Origin: an alpha proteobacterium BAL199
GTDB lineage: Bacteria; Pseudomonadota; Alphaproteobacteria; Thalassobaculales; Thalassobaculaceae
Assembly: GCA_000171835.1 (NCBI GenBank)
Contig: ABHC01000016.1
Coordinates: forward strand, 1 to 64,000
Length of the DNA stretch: 64,000 nt
Direction: 5' to 3'
The first letter of the stretch is position 1; every line of letters begins with the position of its first letter. A model generated the notes under the pieces. It did not search any database and was not told the origin of the DNA. It saw nothing but the letters and a program-made list of their open reading frames with translations. Positions 1 through 8,788 of the stretch are shown here, one piece after another. The position numbers and the translations under genes are program-made.

Positions 1-21
1 TTCTTCATACGGCCGTCAAAC

Positions 22-393
22 TCACTTGAGTTCGACGGTCGCTCCGGCGTCCTCAAGCTGCTTCTTGATCTTCGCAGCTTCGTCCTTCGACGCGCCGTCC
101 TTGACGGACTTCGGCGCGGCCTCAACCAGGTCCTTGGCTTCCTTCAGGCCAAGACCGGTGATCGCCCGGACTTCCTTAATCACGTTGATCTTCTTGTCGC
201 CGACAGTCGCCAGGATGACGTCGAAATCGGTCTTCTCTTCAGCCGCCGGGGCGGCGTCGGCCGGAGCCGCCGCCATGGCGACCGGAGCGGCGGCGGAAAC
301 GCCCCACTTCTCCTCAAGCATCTTGGACAGCTCTGCCGCTTCGAGAACGGTCAGAGTGGAAAGCTCATCGACGAGCTTCGCGAGATCAGCCAT
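22..393 (-). CDS. rplL: 50S ribosomal protein L7/L12
   Basis: The 123-residue product is the acidic stalk protein L7/L12, which sits on L10 in the large subunit and recruits translation GTPases. The sequence shows the N-terminal dimerisation helix ([20 protein letters not shown]), an Ala/Pro-rich hinge at about residues 35-53, and the conserved C-terminal factor-binding domain with KINVIKEVR and [12 protein letters not shown]. Length is normal for the family. The ATG at 393 has AGGAG nine bases upstream. It is the last gene of rplK-rplA-rplJ-rplL here, 54 bp after rplJ; rpoB would be expected beyond the window edge. Identification is certain. Confidence 0.98.
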   Translation of the reverse strand: MADLAKLVDELSTLTVLEAAELSKMLEEKWGVSAAAPVAMAAAPADAAPAAEEKTDFDVILATVGDKKINVIKEVRAITGLGLKEAKDLVEAAPKSVKDGASKDEAAKIKKQLEDAGATVELK

Positions 394-447
394 TTGAAAC
401 TACTCCTAAGGGTTGGAACTTATAAAGACAGAGCGGTTCGACCACTC

Positions 448-960
448 TCACTCGGCCTGCTCGCCGCGCGCCGCAAACACCCGGGCCAACCCGCCGGCAG
501 GTGCCACGAGGACCCCCACCATGCGCGATGCCGGCGCCTGCAGCAGCCCGACCAACTTGGCACGCGATTCATCCAACGACGGGGTCTTGGCCAGAGCCTT
601 GACCTCATCGGGACTGAGCGCCCGCTCGCCAAGTCCACCACCGATGATGGTGACCTTGTCGTTCGAGTTAGCGAACTCGACGATCACCTTGGCCGCGGCC
701 ACCGGATCGACCGACGTCGTGACCGACGTCGGACCGGTGAAGCTTGCCGCCAGGTTCTCGTAGCGCGTGCCTTGCAGAGCGAGACGGGCGAGCCGATTCT
801 TGGTGACCTTGTAGCCGGCTCCTGCCTTCCGAACCTTCGAACGCAGCTGCTCCACTTCAGCCACCGTCAAACCCGTCTGATGGGTAATGACGACAACCTC
901 TGAGCTGTCGAAAGTCCGGCGAAGGGAGTCGATGAGGTCAGCCTTTTGAGCTCGATTCAC
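448..960 (-). CDS. rplJ: 50S ribosomal protein L10
   Basis: This 170-residue protein is L10, which anchors L7/L12 dimers to the ribosomal stalk base and represses its own operon by binding the mRNA leader. It opens with the family N-terminus (NRAQKADLIDSLRRTF), followed by VVITHQTGLTVAEVEQLR and the KVTKNRLARLAL segment. The open frame extends upstream to 1068, but the GTG at 960 matches the usual L10 N-terminus and has GGAG at proper spacing; the upstream part is the untranslated leader. It lies downstream of rplA after a 270 bp gap holding that leader, and is followed by rplL. Confidence 0.96.
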   Translation of the reverse strand: MNRAQKADLIDSLRRTFDSSEVVVITHQTGLTVAEVEQLRSKVRKAGAGYKVTKNRLARLALQGTRYENLAASFTGPTSVTTSVDPVAAAKVIVEFANSNDKVTIIGGGLGERALSPDEVKALAKTPSLDESRAKLVGLLQAPASRMVGVLVAPAGGLARVFAARGEQAE

Positions 961-1084
961 CTCTGTTCTCCGCCTGATGGACCACCCGCAAAACAACGGT
1001 GCGGTCCGGTTTGCACGTGGACCCGGCCAAACCTGGCGCGAGCCCGCTCGCCTGTCCCAGAAGTCCAACCGTCCTCGGCTCTCG

Positions 1085-1176
1085 CCGAATTCCGTTGGCG
1101 CTCCCGTCTGTACGGGCGAAATTTAAGGCTCCTTGGTCCGTCGACCGTGAGCCGCCCGTAGTCTCGGACAGGTTGA
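1085..1176 (-). promoter_or_regulatory. L10 leader (autoregulatory mRNA element)
   Basis: The untranslated stretch between rplA and rplJ holds, on the minus strand, GTCCGAGACTACGGGCGG and, further on, CTTAAATTT, CGCCCGTACAGACGGGAGCG and CCAACGG. These can form a long arm closing against one another. The position and the paired GGGCGG/CGCCCG blocks fit the L10 leader found ahead of rplJ in many bacteria, where L10 with L7/L12 binds to shut off translation. The fold was judged by eye; a covariance-model search would settle its boundaries. Confidence 0.6.
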
Positions 1177-1194
1177 ACCGGGCCGAAGCCCGGT
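1177..1194 (-). other. stable UUCG-type hairpin upstream of the L10 leader
   Basis: ACCGGGC-TTCG-GCCCGGT is a perfect 7-bp stem with a UUCG tetraloop, followed on the minus strand by TCAACC rather than a T run. It sits about 40 bp after the rplA stop. It could be a partial terminator, a processing signal or part of the L10 leader; the missing U tract argues against a strong terminator. Confidence 0.5.
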
Positions 1195-1230
1195 CCACGC
1201 CGCCGACCGGTTGCCCGGCCGTCGTCGTTC

Positions 1231-1944
1231 TTACCCTCGCGCCGCCGGAGCGTTGCTGAGGTTCGCGGTGTCGATCTTGACGCCCGGCCCCATGGTCGAA
1301 CTGATCGATACGCGCTTGATATACGTGCCCTTGGCTCCAGCCGGCTTCGCCTTCTGGATGGCATCGACGAACGCCGCGGCATTCGCAACCAGTTGCTCCT
1401 CGGAGAAGCTCGCCTTGCCGATGCCGGCGTGCACGAGGCCCGCCTTCTCGGCCCGGAACTCGACCTGACCGGCCTTCGCAGCCGCCACCGCTTCGCCAAC
1501 ATTGGCCGTGACGGTACCCAACTTCGGGTTCGGCATCAGGCCGCGCGGCCCAAGGATCTTACCGAGGCGCCCGACGACACCCATCATGTCCGGCGTCGCG
1601 ATCACCCGGTCGAAATCGATCTGGCCGCCCTGGATCCGTTCCATCAGGTCCTCGGCGCCGACGATATCCGCGCCGGCCGCCGTCGCTTCCGCTGCCTTGG
1701 CGTCCTTGGCGAAGACCGCAACCCGCACCGACTTGCCGGTACCGTGCGGCAACGAGACCACGCCTCGCACCATCTGGTCAGAGTGGCGCGGATCGACACC
1801 CAGGTTCATTGCGATCTCGACGGTCTCGTCGAACTTCGCAACAGCCTTGGTCTTCACGAGCTTGATGGCATCGGCCATCGGATACACGGCGGTCCGGTCA
1901 ATACCGGTATACGCGCCCGCCAAACGCTTGCCCTTGTTCGCCAT
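1231..1944 (-). CDS. rplA: 50S ribosomal protein L1
   Basis: The 237-residue product is L1, the protein of the mobile stalk next to the E site. The sequence carries the N-terminal GKRLAGAY segment, the [16 protein letters not shown] region, the [31 protein letters not shown] core and the C-terminal [20 protein letters not shown]. The ATG at 1944 gives MANKGKRL, the usual N-terminus, with GGGGTGA before it. A GTG at 1953 overlaps the rplK stop as GTGA and would add three residues. It follows rplK directly and is probably translationally coupled to it. Confidence 0.97.
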   Translation of the reverse strand: MANKGKRLAGAYTGIDRTAVYPMADAIKLVKTKAVAKFDETVEIAMNLGVDPRHSDQMVRGVVSLPHGTGKSVRVAVFAKDAKAAEATAAGADIVGAEDLMERIQGGQIDFDRVIATPDMMGVVGRLGKILGPRGLMPNPKLGTVTANVGEAVAAAKAGQVEFRAEKAGLVHAGIGKASFSEEQLVANAAAFVDAIQKAKPAGAKGTYIKRVSISSTMGPGVKIDTANLSNAPAARG

Positions 1945-1949
1945 AGCCG

Positions 1950-2378
1950 TCACCCCACCACCTCGATGCCCATGGACCGGGCCGAACCCGTGATCATGGC
2001 CACCGCACCGTCAACATCAACGGCATTCAGATCCGTCATCTTGGCCTCGGCGATCTCCTTGACCTGGGCCATGGTGACCTTGCCGATCAACTCCTTGCTC
2101 GGAGTCGACGTACCCTTGGCCACACCGGACGCCTTCTTGAGGAAGTACGACACCGGCGGGGTCTTGGTGACGAAGGTGAACGTGCGATCACCGTAGGCGG
2201 TGATCACCACGGGGATCGGCATCCCCTTCTCCAGCTTCTCGGTCGACGCGTTGAAGGCCTTGCAGAACTCAATGATGTTGAGTCCGCGCTGGCCGAGCGC
2301 CGGACCGACCGGAGGAGACGGCGTTGCCGACCCCGCGGGGATCTGGAGCTTGATGTATCCAACAATCTTCTTAGCCAT
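1950..2378 (-). CDS. rplK: 50S ribosomal protein L11
   Basis: This 142-residue protein is L11, which binds the GTPase-associated region of 23S rRNA. It shows the family signature throughout: [31 protein letters not shown], the [16 protein letters not shown] hinge, and the C-terminal [28 protein letters not shown]. Length is standard. The ATG at 2378 follows a short spacer after nusG (95 bp). It is the first ribosomal gene of the block after nusG, and its stop overlaps a possible rplA GTG start. Confidence 0.98.
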   Translation of the reverse strand: MAKKIVGYIKLQIPAGSATPSPPVGPALGQRGLNIIEFCKAFNASTEKLEKGMPIPVVITAYGDRTFTFVTKTPPVSYFLKKASGVAKGTSTPSKELIGKVTMAQVKEIAEAKMTDLNAVDVDGAVAMITGSARSMGIEVVG

Positions 2379-2473
2379 CGTATTCTCGCCTTTCTGTCAT
2401 CGTGACGCGGTACGGCGTACCAGGACTTCGGGAACGCCTCCCACGACACGCACGTTGAACCAGCTCTGCCGGC

Positions 2474-3004
2474 TCAAACCTTCTCGACCTGAGTGAACTC
2501 CAGGTCCACCGGGGTCGACCGTCCAAAGATCGACACCGCCACTTTCAGACGCGCCTTCTCCTCGTCCACGTCCTCGACGTAGCCGTTGAAGGTCGCAAAC
2601 GGACCGTCGGCGACCCGAACCTGCTCGCCGATCTCGAACGTGATCGACGGCTTCGGCCGGTCCACACCTTCGGAGACCTGCTTGATGATCCGGGTTGCCT
2701 CGCCTTCGGTGATTGGAGTCGGCTTGCCCTTGCCTCCAAGGAAACCGGTCACCTTCGGCTGGCTCGTCACCAGATGCCAGGTCTCGTCCGTCAACTGCAT
2801 CTTCACCAGGATGTACCCGGGGAAGAACTTCCGCTCGGCGCTCACCTTGGCGCCTCGCCGCACCTCAATAATCTCTTCGGTCGGAACCAGAACCTCCTCG
2901 ATAAGGTCCTCCATTCCCTGCGCGGCCGCCTGCTCGCGCACAGCGGTCGCCACTTTCTTTTCGAAGCCCGAATAGACGTGGACCACGTACCAGCGTATCG
3001 CCAC
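2474..3004 (-). CDS. nusG: transcription termination/antitermination factor NusG
   Basis: NusG links RNA polymerase to ribosomes or Rho. The 176-residue product has the NGN domain ([35 protein letters not shown]) and a C-terminal KOW domain at about 120-176 ([23 protein letters not shown]). The open frame runs to 3043, but the GTG at 3004 gives [13 protein letters not shown], the normal N-terminus. It lies two bases after the secE stop, and GGAGG inside the end of secE serves as its ribosome-binding site. Translational coupling to secE is therefore likely. A 95 bp gap separates it from rplK. Confidence 0.97.
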   Translation of the reverse strand: MAIRWYVVHVYSGFEKKVATAVREQAAAQGMEDLIEEVLVPTEEIIEVRRGAKVSAERKFFPGYILVKMQLTDETWHLVTSQPKVTGFLGGKGKPTPITEGEATRIIKQVSEGVDRPKPSITFEIGEQVRVADGPFATFNGYVEDVDEEKARLKVAVSIFGRSTPVDLEFTQVEKV

Positions 3005-3006
3005 CG

Positions 3007-3207
3007 TCAGCCTCCGAGTCCGAGGACCTTCTGGACGCCCCAAGAGAGCCCCAGGTCCACCAAGAAGAAGAATATCGACGCGGCGAACACCATGATGAAC
3101 ACCATCAAGGTTGCGGTCGCCGTGTCCTTGCGGGTCGCCCAGGTCACACGCGACACTTCCTGGCGTACCTGCCGCACGAACTGCGCTGGACTCACCTTCG
3201 CCATCAT
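3007..3207 (-). CDS. secE: preprotein translocase subunit SecE
   Basis: SecE is the small essential subunit that clamps SecY in the Sec translocon. The 66-residue protein has the short single-helix form typical of alphaproteobacteria: an amphipathic cytoplasmic part ([23 protein letters not shown]) with the conserved V-x-W-P/A-x-R motif, then one membrane helix at about residues 32-52 ([20 protein letters not shown]). Two ATG codons lie in tandem at 3207 and 3204, and either may start translation. It lies between tRNA-Trp and nusG, the usual order. Confidence 0.95.
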   Translation of the reverse strand: MMAKVSPAQFVRQVRQEVSRVTWATRKDTATATLMVFIMVFAASIFFFLVDLGLSWGVQKVLGLGG

Positions 3208-3282
3208 CGTTCCCGTTCAGACGCCCGAACGCGGGCGGCGCTTACCGGTCACCCGGCAGCGCCCCCGCGCTCATCCAACTAT

Positions 3283-3358
3283 TGGCAGGAGTGGAGGGGC
3301 TCGAACCCCCAGCCCCCGGTTTTGGAGACCGGTGCTCTACCAGTTGAGCTACACTCCT
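3283..3358 (-). tRNA. tRNA-Trp (CCA)
   Basis: A full cloverleaf reads on the minus strand. The acceptor AGGAGTG pairs with CACTCCT, followed by the G discriminator and an encoded CCA. The D arm is GCTCAACTGGTAGAGC, the anticodon stem CCGGT/ACCGG holds loop CTCCAAA with anticodon CCA, and the T arm GGGGGTTCGAGCCCC follows. It lies between tuf and secE, the classical position of tRNA-Trp. Confidence 0.97.
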
Positions 3359-3399
3359 GTACACACCTGTCTTCGACGGGTGCGTTCAACCTTCCGCCT

Positions 3400-4590
<1,191 letters not shown>

Positions 4591-4706
4591 CGCTCATCGC
4601 TTTCCGTCGGCTTGCAGTTACAGCGCCGATACGGCGCCCGATCTCTGGTTTCGTCAATTTCCGCCTCCGTGGAACCAACAGCACAGGGCCGTCGATCCGC
4701 GGGAGT

Positions 4707-4792
4707 TGGTGGTGGGGGTAGGATTCGAACCTACGTACGCGTACGCGGGCAGATTTACAGTCTGCTGCCTTTAACCACTCGGCCACCCCACC
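4707..4792 (-). tRNA. tRNA-Tyr (GTA)
   Basis: This 86-nt class II tRNA reads on the minus strand. The acceptor GGTGGGG pairs with CCCCACC, followed by discriminator A and encoded CCA. The anticodon arm GCAGACTGTAAATCTGC carries GTA, a long variable arm follows (CCGCGTACGCGTACG region), and the T arm is GTAGGTTCGAATCCTAC. It is the first gene downstream of the promoter at 4849-4876. Confidence 0.96.
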
Positions 4793-4848
4793 TTCGGCCA
4801 CCCCGATGCCATCGCCTGGACGACAACACCGTTCCGGAGGGAGCGCGA

Positions 4849-4876
4849 ACTATGTTAATTCGCTCCTGTTTGTCAA
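4849..4876 (-). promoter_or_regulatory. sigma70-type promoter for tRNA-Tyr/tuf
   Basis: On the minus strand a perfect -35 hexamer TTGACA (4876-4871) is followed after 16 bp by CATAGT (4854-4849), a 4/6 match to the -10 box. It lies about 57 bp ahead of the mature tRNA-Tyr 5' end. The local AT-rich stretch stands out in GC-rich DNA. It probably drives tRNA-Tyr and at least tuf. Confidence 0.7.
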
Positions 4877-4956
4877 CGACGAACACGACCACATCGATCG
4901 GTTCGGCGGTCAGCCGTCCGGATGTGGTCGTCTCAACAACGAAAGTTAACACAGCC

Positions 4957-5826
4957 ATGTCTCGACGCAAGCCCAGGTCCCACGCCGGCTCGGACCGCCA
5001 GACGGAGCGGTCGTTTGACGGTTCCACACGGTCGACAGAACCGGCGGTCGACGACCCGACCCTGGTCTATGGTCGCCATGCGGTTCGTGCGGCGCTTCAC
5101 AACGACCGCCGGCATGTCGTGGCAATCCGTCACACCGTCGGGGCCGGCGATGCGATGGCCGTATTCCTCTCGGAACTTCCGGAGCCACGCCGGCGCTCCC
5201 TGCCGGCACCACAGCCGGTCGATGCAACCGAACTTGATGCCAGCCTGCCGGACGGAGCGGTTCATCAGGGGCTCGTCCTCAAGGTGACTCCCCTGCCCGA
5301 CCCCAACCTCTCCGACCTGATCGTGGCCTGGGAAGGCCGAACCGACATCGTGCTGGTGGTCCTCGATCAGGTAACCGACCCTCATAACGTCGGCGCCGTC
5401 CTGCGATCCGCCGCGGCGTTCGGAGCGTCGGCGGTCGTCCTGCAGGACCGCCATGGCCCGCCGGTGACCGGTGTGCTCGCCAAGATCGCCTCAGGCGCAC
5501 TCGACGTGGTTCCCCTGGTCAGGGTCGTCAACCTGGCCCGTGCGCTGCGCGATCTTCAGGAGAACGGCTTCTGGTGCACCGGCCTCGCCGAGGATGGTTC
5601 CGTCGATCTTGGCCGAGTCGATCTCGGCGGTCGGTGCGCGATCGTGCTGGGTGCCGAGGGCGCCGGGCTGCGGCGACTCACCCGTGAAACCTGCGACGCC
5701 CTGGCCCGGTTGCCCACATGTCCGCCCATCGGGTCACTGAACGTGTCCGCCGCCGCCGCGGTAGCACTCTACCAAGCACGCCTCGCACGAACCGGCCGGG
5801 ATGATTTACAGTTGGTTAACGGATAG
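4957..5826 (+). CDS. rlmB: 23S rRNA (guanosine-2'-O-)-methyltransferase RlmB, TrmH/SPOUT family
   Basis: This 289-residue protein is a SpoU-type SPOUT methyltransferase of the RlmB group, which 2'-O-methylates G2251 of 23S rRNA in E. coli. It has the N-terminal substrate-binding domain beginning LVYGRHAVRAAL. The knotted catalytic domain then shows motif 1 (DPHNVGAVLRSAAAFGA, catalytic Asn/Arg), motif 2 (IVLGAEGAGLRRLTRETCD) and motif 3 (IGSLNVSAAAAVALY). The basic, low-complexity first 35 residues are a common extension. I chose the ATG at 4957 because the upstream open frame runs through the tRNA-Tyr promoter region. It diverges from tRNA-Tyr/tuf. Confidence 0.92.
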   Translation: MSRRKPRSHAGSDRQTERSFDGSTRSTEPAVDDPTLVYGRHAVRAALHNDRRHVVAIRHTVGAGDAMAVFLSELPEPRRRSLPAPQPVDATELDASLPDGAVHQGLVLKVTPLPDPNLSDLIVAWEGRTDIVLVVLDQVTDPHNVGAVLRSAAAFGASAVVLQDRHGPPVTGVLAKIASGALDVVPLVRVVNLARALRDLQENGFWCTGLAEDGSVDLGRVDLGGRCAIVLGAEGAGLRRLTRETCDALARLPTCPPIGSLNVSAAAAVALYQARLARTGRDDLQLVNG

Positions 5827-5859
5827 CGACTACTCTGCCCCACGGATGAGGGAGGGGAG

Positions 5860-7332
5860 ATGAACGACGAACCCAAATCGGATGTCGACGCCGCCAAGGC
5901 CGCGGTGTGCGAAGCCGTTTCCGATTTCTACACTCCCACCGGTCGACAGGCGGTCGGCCGGGCGGCCGGTGGGTTTCTGTATCCGCAATACCTGACGCCC
6001 TTGGAGGTCTTGCATTCGGTCGACCGACAGCGCCAGCTGGCAAATGCCGGCACCAATGCGATGCAAGCGGTTCAGAAAACCGCCAGCTGGCAGGTTCGCG
6101 GTACCAGCGTGCCGGTCAGCGAACGGATCCGGCGCTTGTGGGAATTGACCGACGCCATCCAGAACGGCACTGCGGCTCGGCTTGAAGCAGAGCCGCCCCA
6201 GCCGGTGGCCTTGGCGACACTGCCGGACACTCTGGCCCGGCGAGCGGGCGAGACCGATGCCGACCGCCGGTTCCGCATCGTCGCCGCGCTCACCTGAACG
6301 CTGGCCGACCGACAGGGCTGGGCTGCAAAGTTCGCCACCTTGGCGGAGCTCGGTTCCGGCTTAGCCGGGCTCGAGGCGTTCAGCGTGTTCGACTCGATGA
6401 TCTCGGAGATCCTGCGGCCGGTCGCCGGACTTGAAGCCGTGCTTGGTCGCATGGACACGGTCGGCGAAGACGTTCTGCGGCTGCTGGATCTGTCAGATGG
6501 AGCGGCCAAGCCTGAGTCCGCGCCGGCATCTCCTCCGACCGCACGGGCGCTGTTCGATCTTCTGGCAGTAGCCGCCATGCCGGAGACCAAAGCGGTACTG
6601 AGCGAGCACGCCATCTTGCTGGCGCGTTCGAACGAGAAGTTTACCCGCAAGCCCCTGGCGGAAGAGATCACCTTCATCGTCGAACTGCGGAGCCGCCTGA
6701 CCCGCGATGGTGAGCTGCGGGGCGGCGGCGATACCTTGGAGGCACTCAGCCGGCGGTTGGCACGGGCACTGTCCGATCAGACGATCGACATGATCATGGT
6801 CGGCACGAACAGCGTCGGCGAGCGGGTCCTGCGCGCCGTCCAGCTGCACGGCACGATCTTTGGCGAAGAAGCTCTTCGTTACATCGAAACCTACGTCACC
6901 GAGTTGATGGGCCAGCCGAAGCTGGAGACGGCGATCGTTGCTGAAGGCGAGTCCCTGCGCCACCGCATCAAGCTGCTGGGCAGGCTGCATCTCGCGCTCG
7001 CCAAGTCGGAGTTCCCGGCGAAAACCAAAGAGCGTTTGACGAACCAGGTCGAGCGTTTCCAAAGTGATCTGCTGGACCGTACACGCCTGCTTGAGAAGCT
7101 GGAGTCAGGCACCGGCTCGACCTCCGACCGGCTCATGAAGGTCATCGACCTGTGCCGCGAAGGAGCGTTTATCGACGGCCCGAACGCCGACCGTGCGCGC
7201 AAGGCGGCACGCGACCTGATGAAGCGCAATGATTTTCTGGAGAGCTACCTGGCGGGCGCCGACCAGAAGGGCGAGCGCGCCAATCGTCTGAAGGATCTGC
7301 AGAAGCTGCTCGCCGAAGCGCGGATCGTGTGA
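5860..7332 (+). pseudogene. unrecognised helix-rich protein interrupted by an in-frame TGA
   Basis: A single reading frame runs from the ATG at 5860 (ribosome-binding site GGGAGGGGAG) to the stop at 7330-7332, but codon 146 at 6295-6297 is TGA. The frame stays open on both sides: the first part ends RFRIVAALT and continues TLADRQGWAAKFATLAELG. The whole would be about 490 residues. I do not recognise the family. The product is soluble-looking and mostly helical, with a Pro/Ala linker (PESAPASPPT) near the middle and a charged C-terminal half rich in Lys/Arg/Glu that may form coiled coils. If the stop is real, a 145-residue protein is made, and a second could start at TTG 6340. Sequencing error (TGG or CGA read as TGA) is an equally good explanation. 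Confidence 0.65.
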
Positions 7333-7374
7333 TTGGATCGGTTGGGCGTTCGGATGCCGTAGCCGGGTTTGTTG

Positions 7375-8190
7375 ATGCAACCTTCCAGTGACACGAATGC
7401 TTGGCGCCGCCCGATGATTGATCTGCATCGCTCGGCGCTAGCGCCGGAACGGGTCTCGGCGCTGGCGGAGCTGCTGGAACAGGTTGCCAAGGCCGCGCCG
7501 GAATTGAAGTCAAGCGTGCGGACACTGTTTGGCGACCCTGCCAACCGACCGGTCGCAATCAGCATCATCGATTGGTTCTGGCTGTCTGTAATACCCGAAA
7601 TGTACCATCGATTAACCGGCCACAGTCCAGCGCTTCTGGTCGACTTCACGACCGTTAGACGGCACATACCCGGGCGGCAGGAAACCCGCGTCGGGTGGCA
7701 CATCGATGCCAATTTCGTTGGTTTCGATGGCGCCATGTGTGTCTTCTGGGTGCCTGTCGATCCAGTCGGCGAACACGCTCCCGGTCTGGAATTTGCCGTT
7801 CCGGCCGAGCCCGTCGAGCGAACCGCAATCGAACGCGCTTGGATCGACGTCAAGGCGCGGTCGGCGTCGACATTCTCCGATGCCGACGTCGCCGTGATGC
7901 ACGGTGATGCCGCTGTTGAATACTGGCGACCGTCCCTGCAGCCAGGCGATTTTCTGGTGTTCGACCAATGGGCCGTTCACCGGACCGATCCTCGGCTCGA
8001 TTCCGCTGCCCGAACCGCGATCGAGTTCCGGGTGTTCTCACCGGAGAGCCCACCACGTCGCGTTGCCAGCGACGACCGATTATCGGCCGCGGTCCAACCG
8101 GCAACCGGCGACTGGATTATCCGACCAGCGATTGATCTGGTCCGTGATGCCGCAAGATTGTCGGCTGACGGCGCTCGACCATCTGCTTGA
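7375..8190 (+). CDS. phytanoyl-CoA dioxygenase-like Fe(II)/2-oxoglutarate oxygenase
   Basis: The 271-residue protein looks like a double-stranded beta-helix oxygenase of the phytanoyl-CoA dioxygenase type. It has an HxD pair in GWHIDANFVGFDG, a distal His in WAVHRTDPR about 100 residues later, and a downstream Arg in TAIEFRVFSP that could bind 2-oxoglutarate. FRV and GDFLVFDQW strands match the fold. The substrate is unknown. The ATG at 7375 follows two in-frame TTG codons; a later ATG at 7414 (MIDLHRS) is also possible, and no strong ribosome-binding site decides it. It stands alone between the interrupted gene and tRNA-Thr, whose promoter overlaps its 3' end. Confidence 0.6.
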   Translation: MQPSSDTNAWRRPMIDLHRSALAPERVSALAELLEQVAKAAPELKSSVRTLFGDPANRPVAISIIDWFWLSVIPEMYHRLTGHSPALLVDFTTVRRHIPGRQETRVGWHIDANFVGFDGAMCVFWVPVDPVGEHAPGLEFAVPAEPVERTAIERAWIDVKARSASTFSDADVAVMHGDAAVEYWRPSLQPGDFLVFDQWAVHRTDPRLDSAARTAIEFRVFSPESPPRRVASDDRLSAAVQPATGDWIIRPAIDLVRDAARLSADGARPSA

Positions 8191-8215
8191 CGCACCAGCA
8201 ATCGCCCCGTATCGA
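8187..8215 (+). promoter_or_regulatory. putative promoter of tRNA-Thr
   Basis: TTGACG (8187-8192), a 17 bp spacer and TATCGA (8210-8215) end 10 bp before the tRNA-Thr 5' end. The -35 box overlaps the TGA stop of the preceding dioxygenase gene. Spacing is ideal; the -10 match is moderate. Confidence 0.5.
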
Positions 8216-8225
8216 AGGCTGAAGT

Positions 8226-8301
8226 GCCGGCATAGCTCAGCTGGTAGAGCACCTGATTTGTAATCAGGGGGTCACGGGTTCGAATCCTGTTGCCGGCACC
8301 A
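8226..8301 (+). tRNA. tRNA-Thr (TGT)
   Basis: A complete cloverleaf: acceptor GCCGGCA pairs with TGCCGGC, followed by discriminator A and encoded CCA. The D arm is GCTCAGCTGGTAGAGC, the anticodon arm CTGATTTGTAATCAG has anticodon TGT, and the T arm is ACGGGTTCGAATCCTGT. It is a single tRNA gene, not linked to other tRNAs. Confidence 0.97.
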
Positions 8302-8324
8302 TCACGCCACAGATCCGACTTCCT

Positions 8325-8468
8325 TCAGTGCCAGTGCATCTTCTTGGCCTGTCCGGGCGGAGGCGAATAGACCTTCTTGGCTTGCCCTGGCGGCACGTGA
8401 TAGGCGCCGTGGCAGCCCGCCATCACGAGCGCGACCGTCATCAGGACGGCAAATTTCACTAATTTCAT
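8325..8468 (-). CDS. 47-residue lipoprotein with a duplicated PPGQAKK motif
   Basis: A short gene reads on the minus strand from ATG 8468, with GGAGG five bases upstream. The product begins MKLVKFAVLMTVALVMAGC, a lipoprotein signal peptide with lipobox VMAGC (Cys19). The mature part is only 29 residues and consists of two near repeats, VPPGQAKKV and PPPGQAKKM, ending HWH. Small secreted proteins with PPGxAKK motifs occur widely in proteobacteria with no agreed function; I rely on memory for that. The good start site, intact signal and clean repeat make it a real gene in my view. It converges on tRNA-Thr. Confidence 0.75.
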   Translation of the reverse strand: MKLVKFAVLMTVALVMAGCHGAYHVPPGQAKKVYSPPPGQAKKMHWH

Positions 8469-8553
8469 CGATCCCTCCGGCATCAATACGTCCCACTCGA
8501 AACCCTCCAGGATGGCACCGGTTCCGGAATCGAAACGATTGATCCGTGACGAG

Positions 8554-8778
8554 TCACCGTCGGCTCACAACCCTTGCCGCCACGCGCTCGGCCAGCCACA
8601 GCGTTCCGGCGGCATAGACCGGAACCAGGGGATAGCGCAGATCCCACAGCCAGGTGCCGCCGAGCACCGTCCAGGCGCCATCCCATTCAACCGGCCCAAG
8701 CCGGAAACCCGTCCACCCGACATACAGCGCCCCGCCAAGGGCGGCGGTCAAAGCGAGCGCGAGCAGCCGATAGAACAT
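8554..8778 (-). CDS. small two-helix membrane protein, last gene of the Rieske operon
   Basis: The 74-residue product has two hydrophobic segments, MFYRLLALALTAALGGALYV at the N-terminus and YPLVPVYAAGTLWLAERV near the C-terminus, with a polar WTGFRLGPVEWDGAW stretch between. No family is recognised. GAGGTGG lies five bases before ATG 8778; an in-frame GTG at 8787 would add three residues. It starts ten bases after the stop of the 256-residue gene, so it belongs to the five-gene operon 8554-10971. It is probably a structural or accessory subunit of that complex; this is inference from context. Confidence 0.7.
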   Translation of the reverse strand: MFYRLLALALTAALGGALYVGWTGFRLGPVEWDGAWTVLGGTWLWDLRYPLVPVYAAGTLWLAERVAARVVSRR

Positions 8779-8788
8779 TGTGACCACC

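Noticed and set aside
4852-4956. Longer N-terminus for RlmB from ATG 4852, which has GGAGGGAG upstream
   Set aside because: This stretch overlaps the -10/-35 elements of the divergent tRNA-Tyr promoter and encodes no family-like sequence; ATG 4957 is preferred.
6295-6297. TGA as selenocysteine codon
   Set aside because: The flanking residues (VAALT/TLADR) are not a redox motif and I saw no obvious bacterial SECIS-like stem directly after the codon. Error or pseudogene is simpler.
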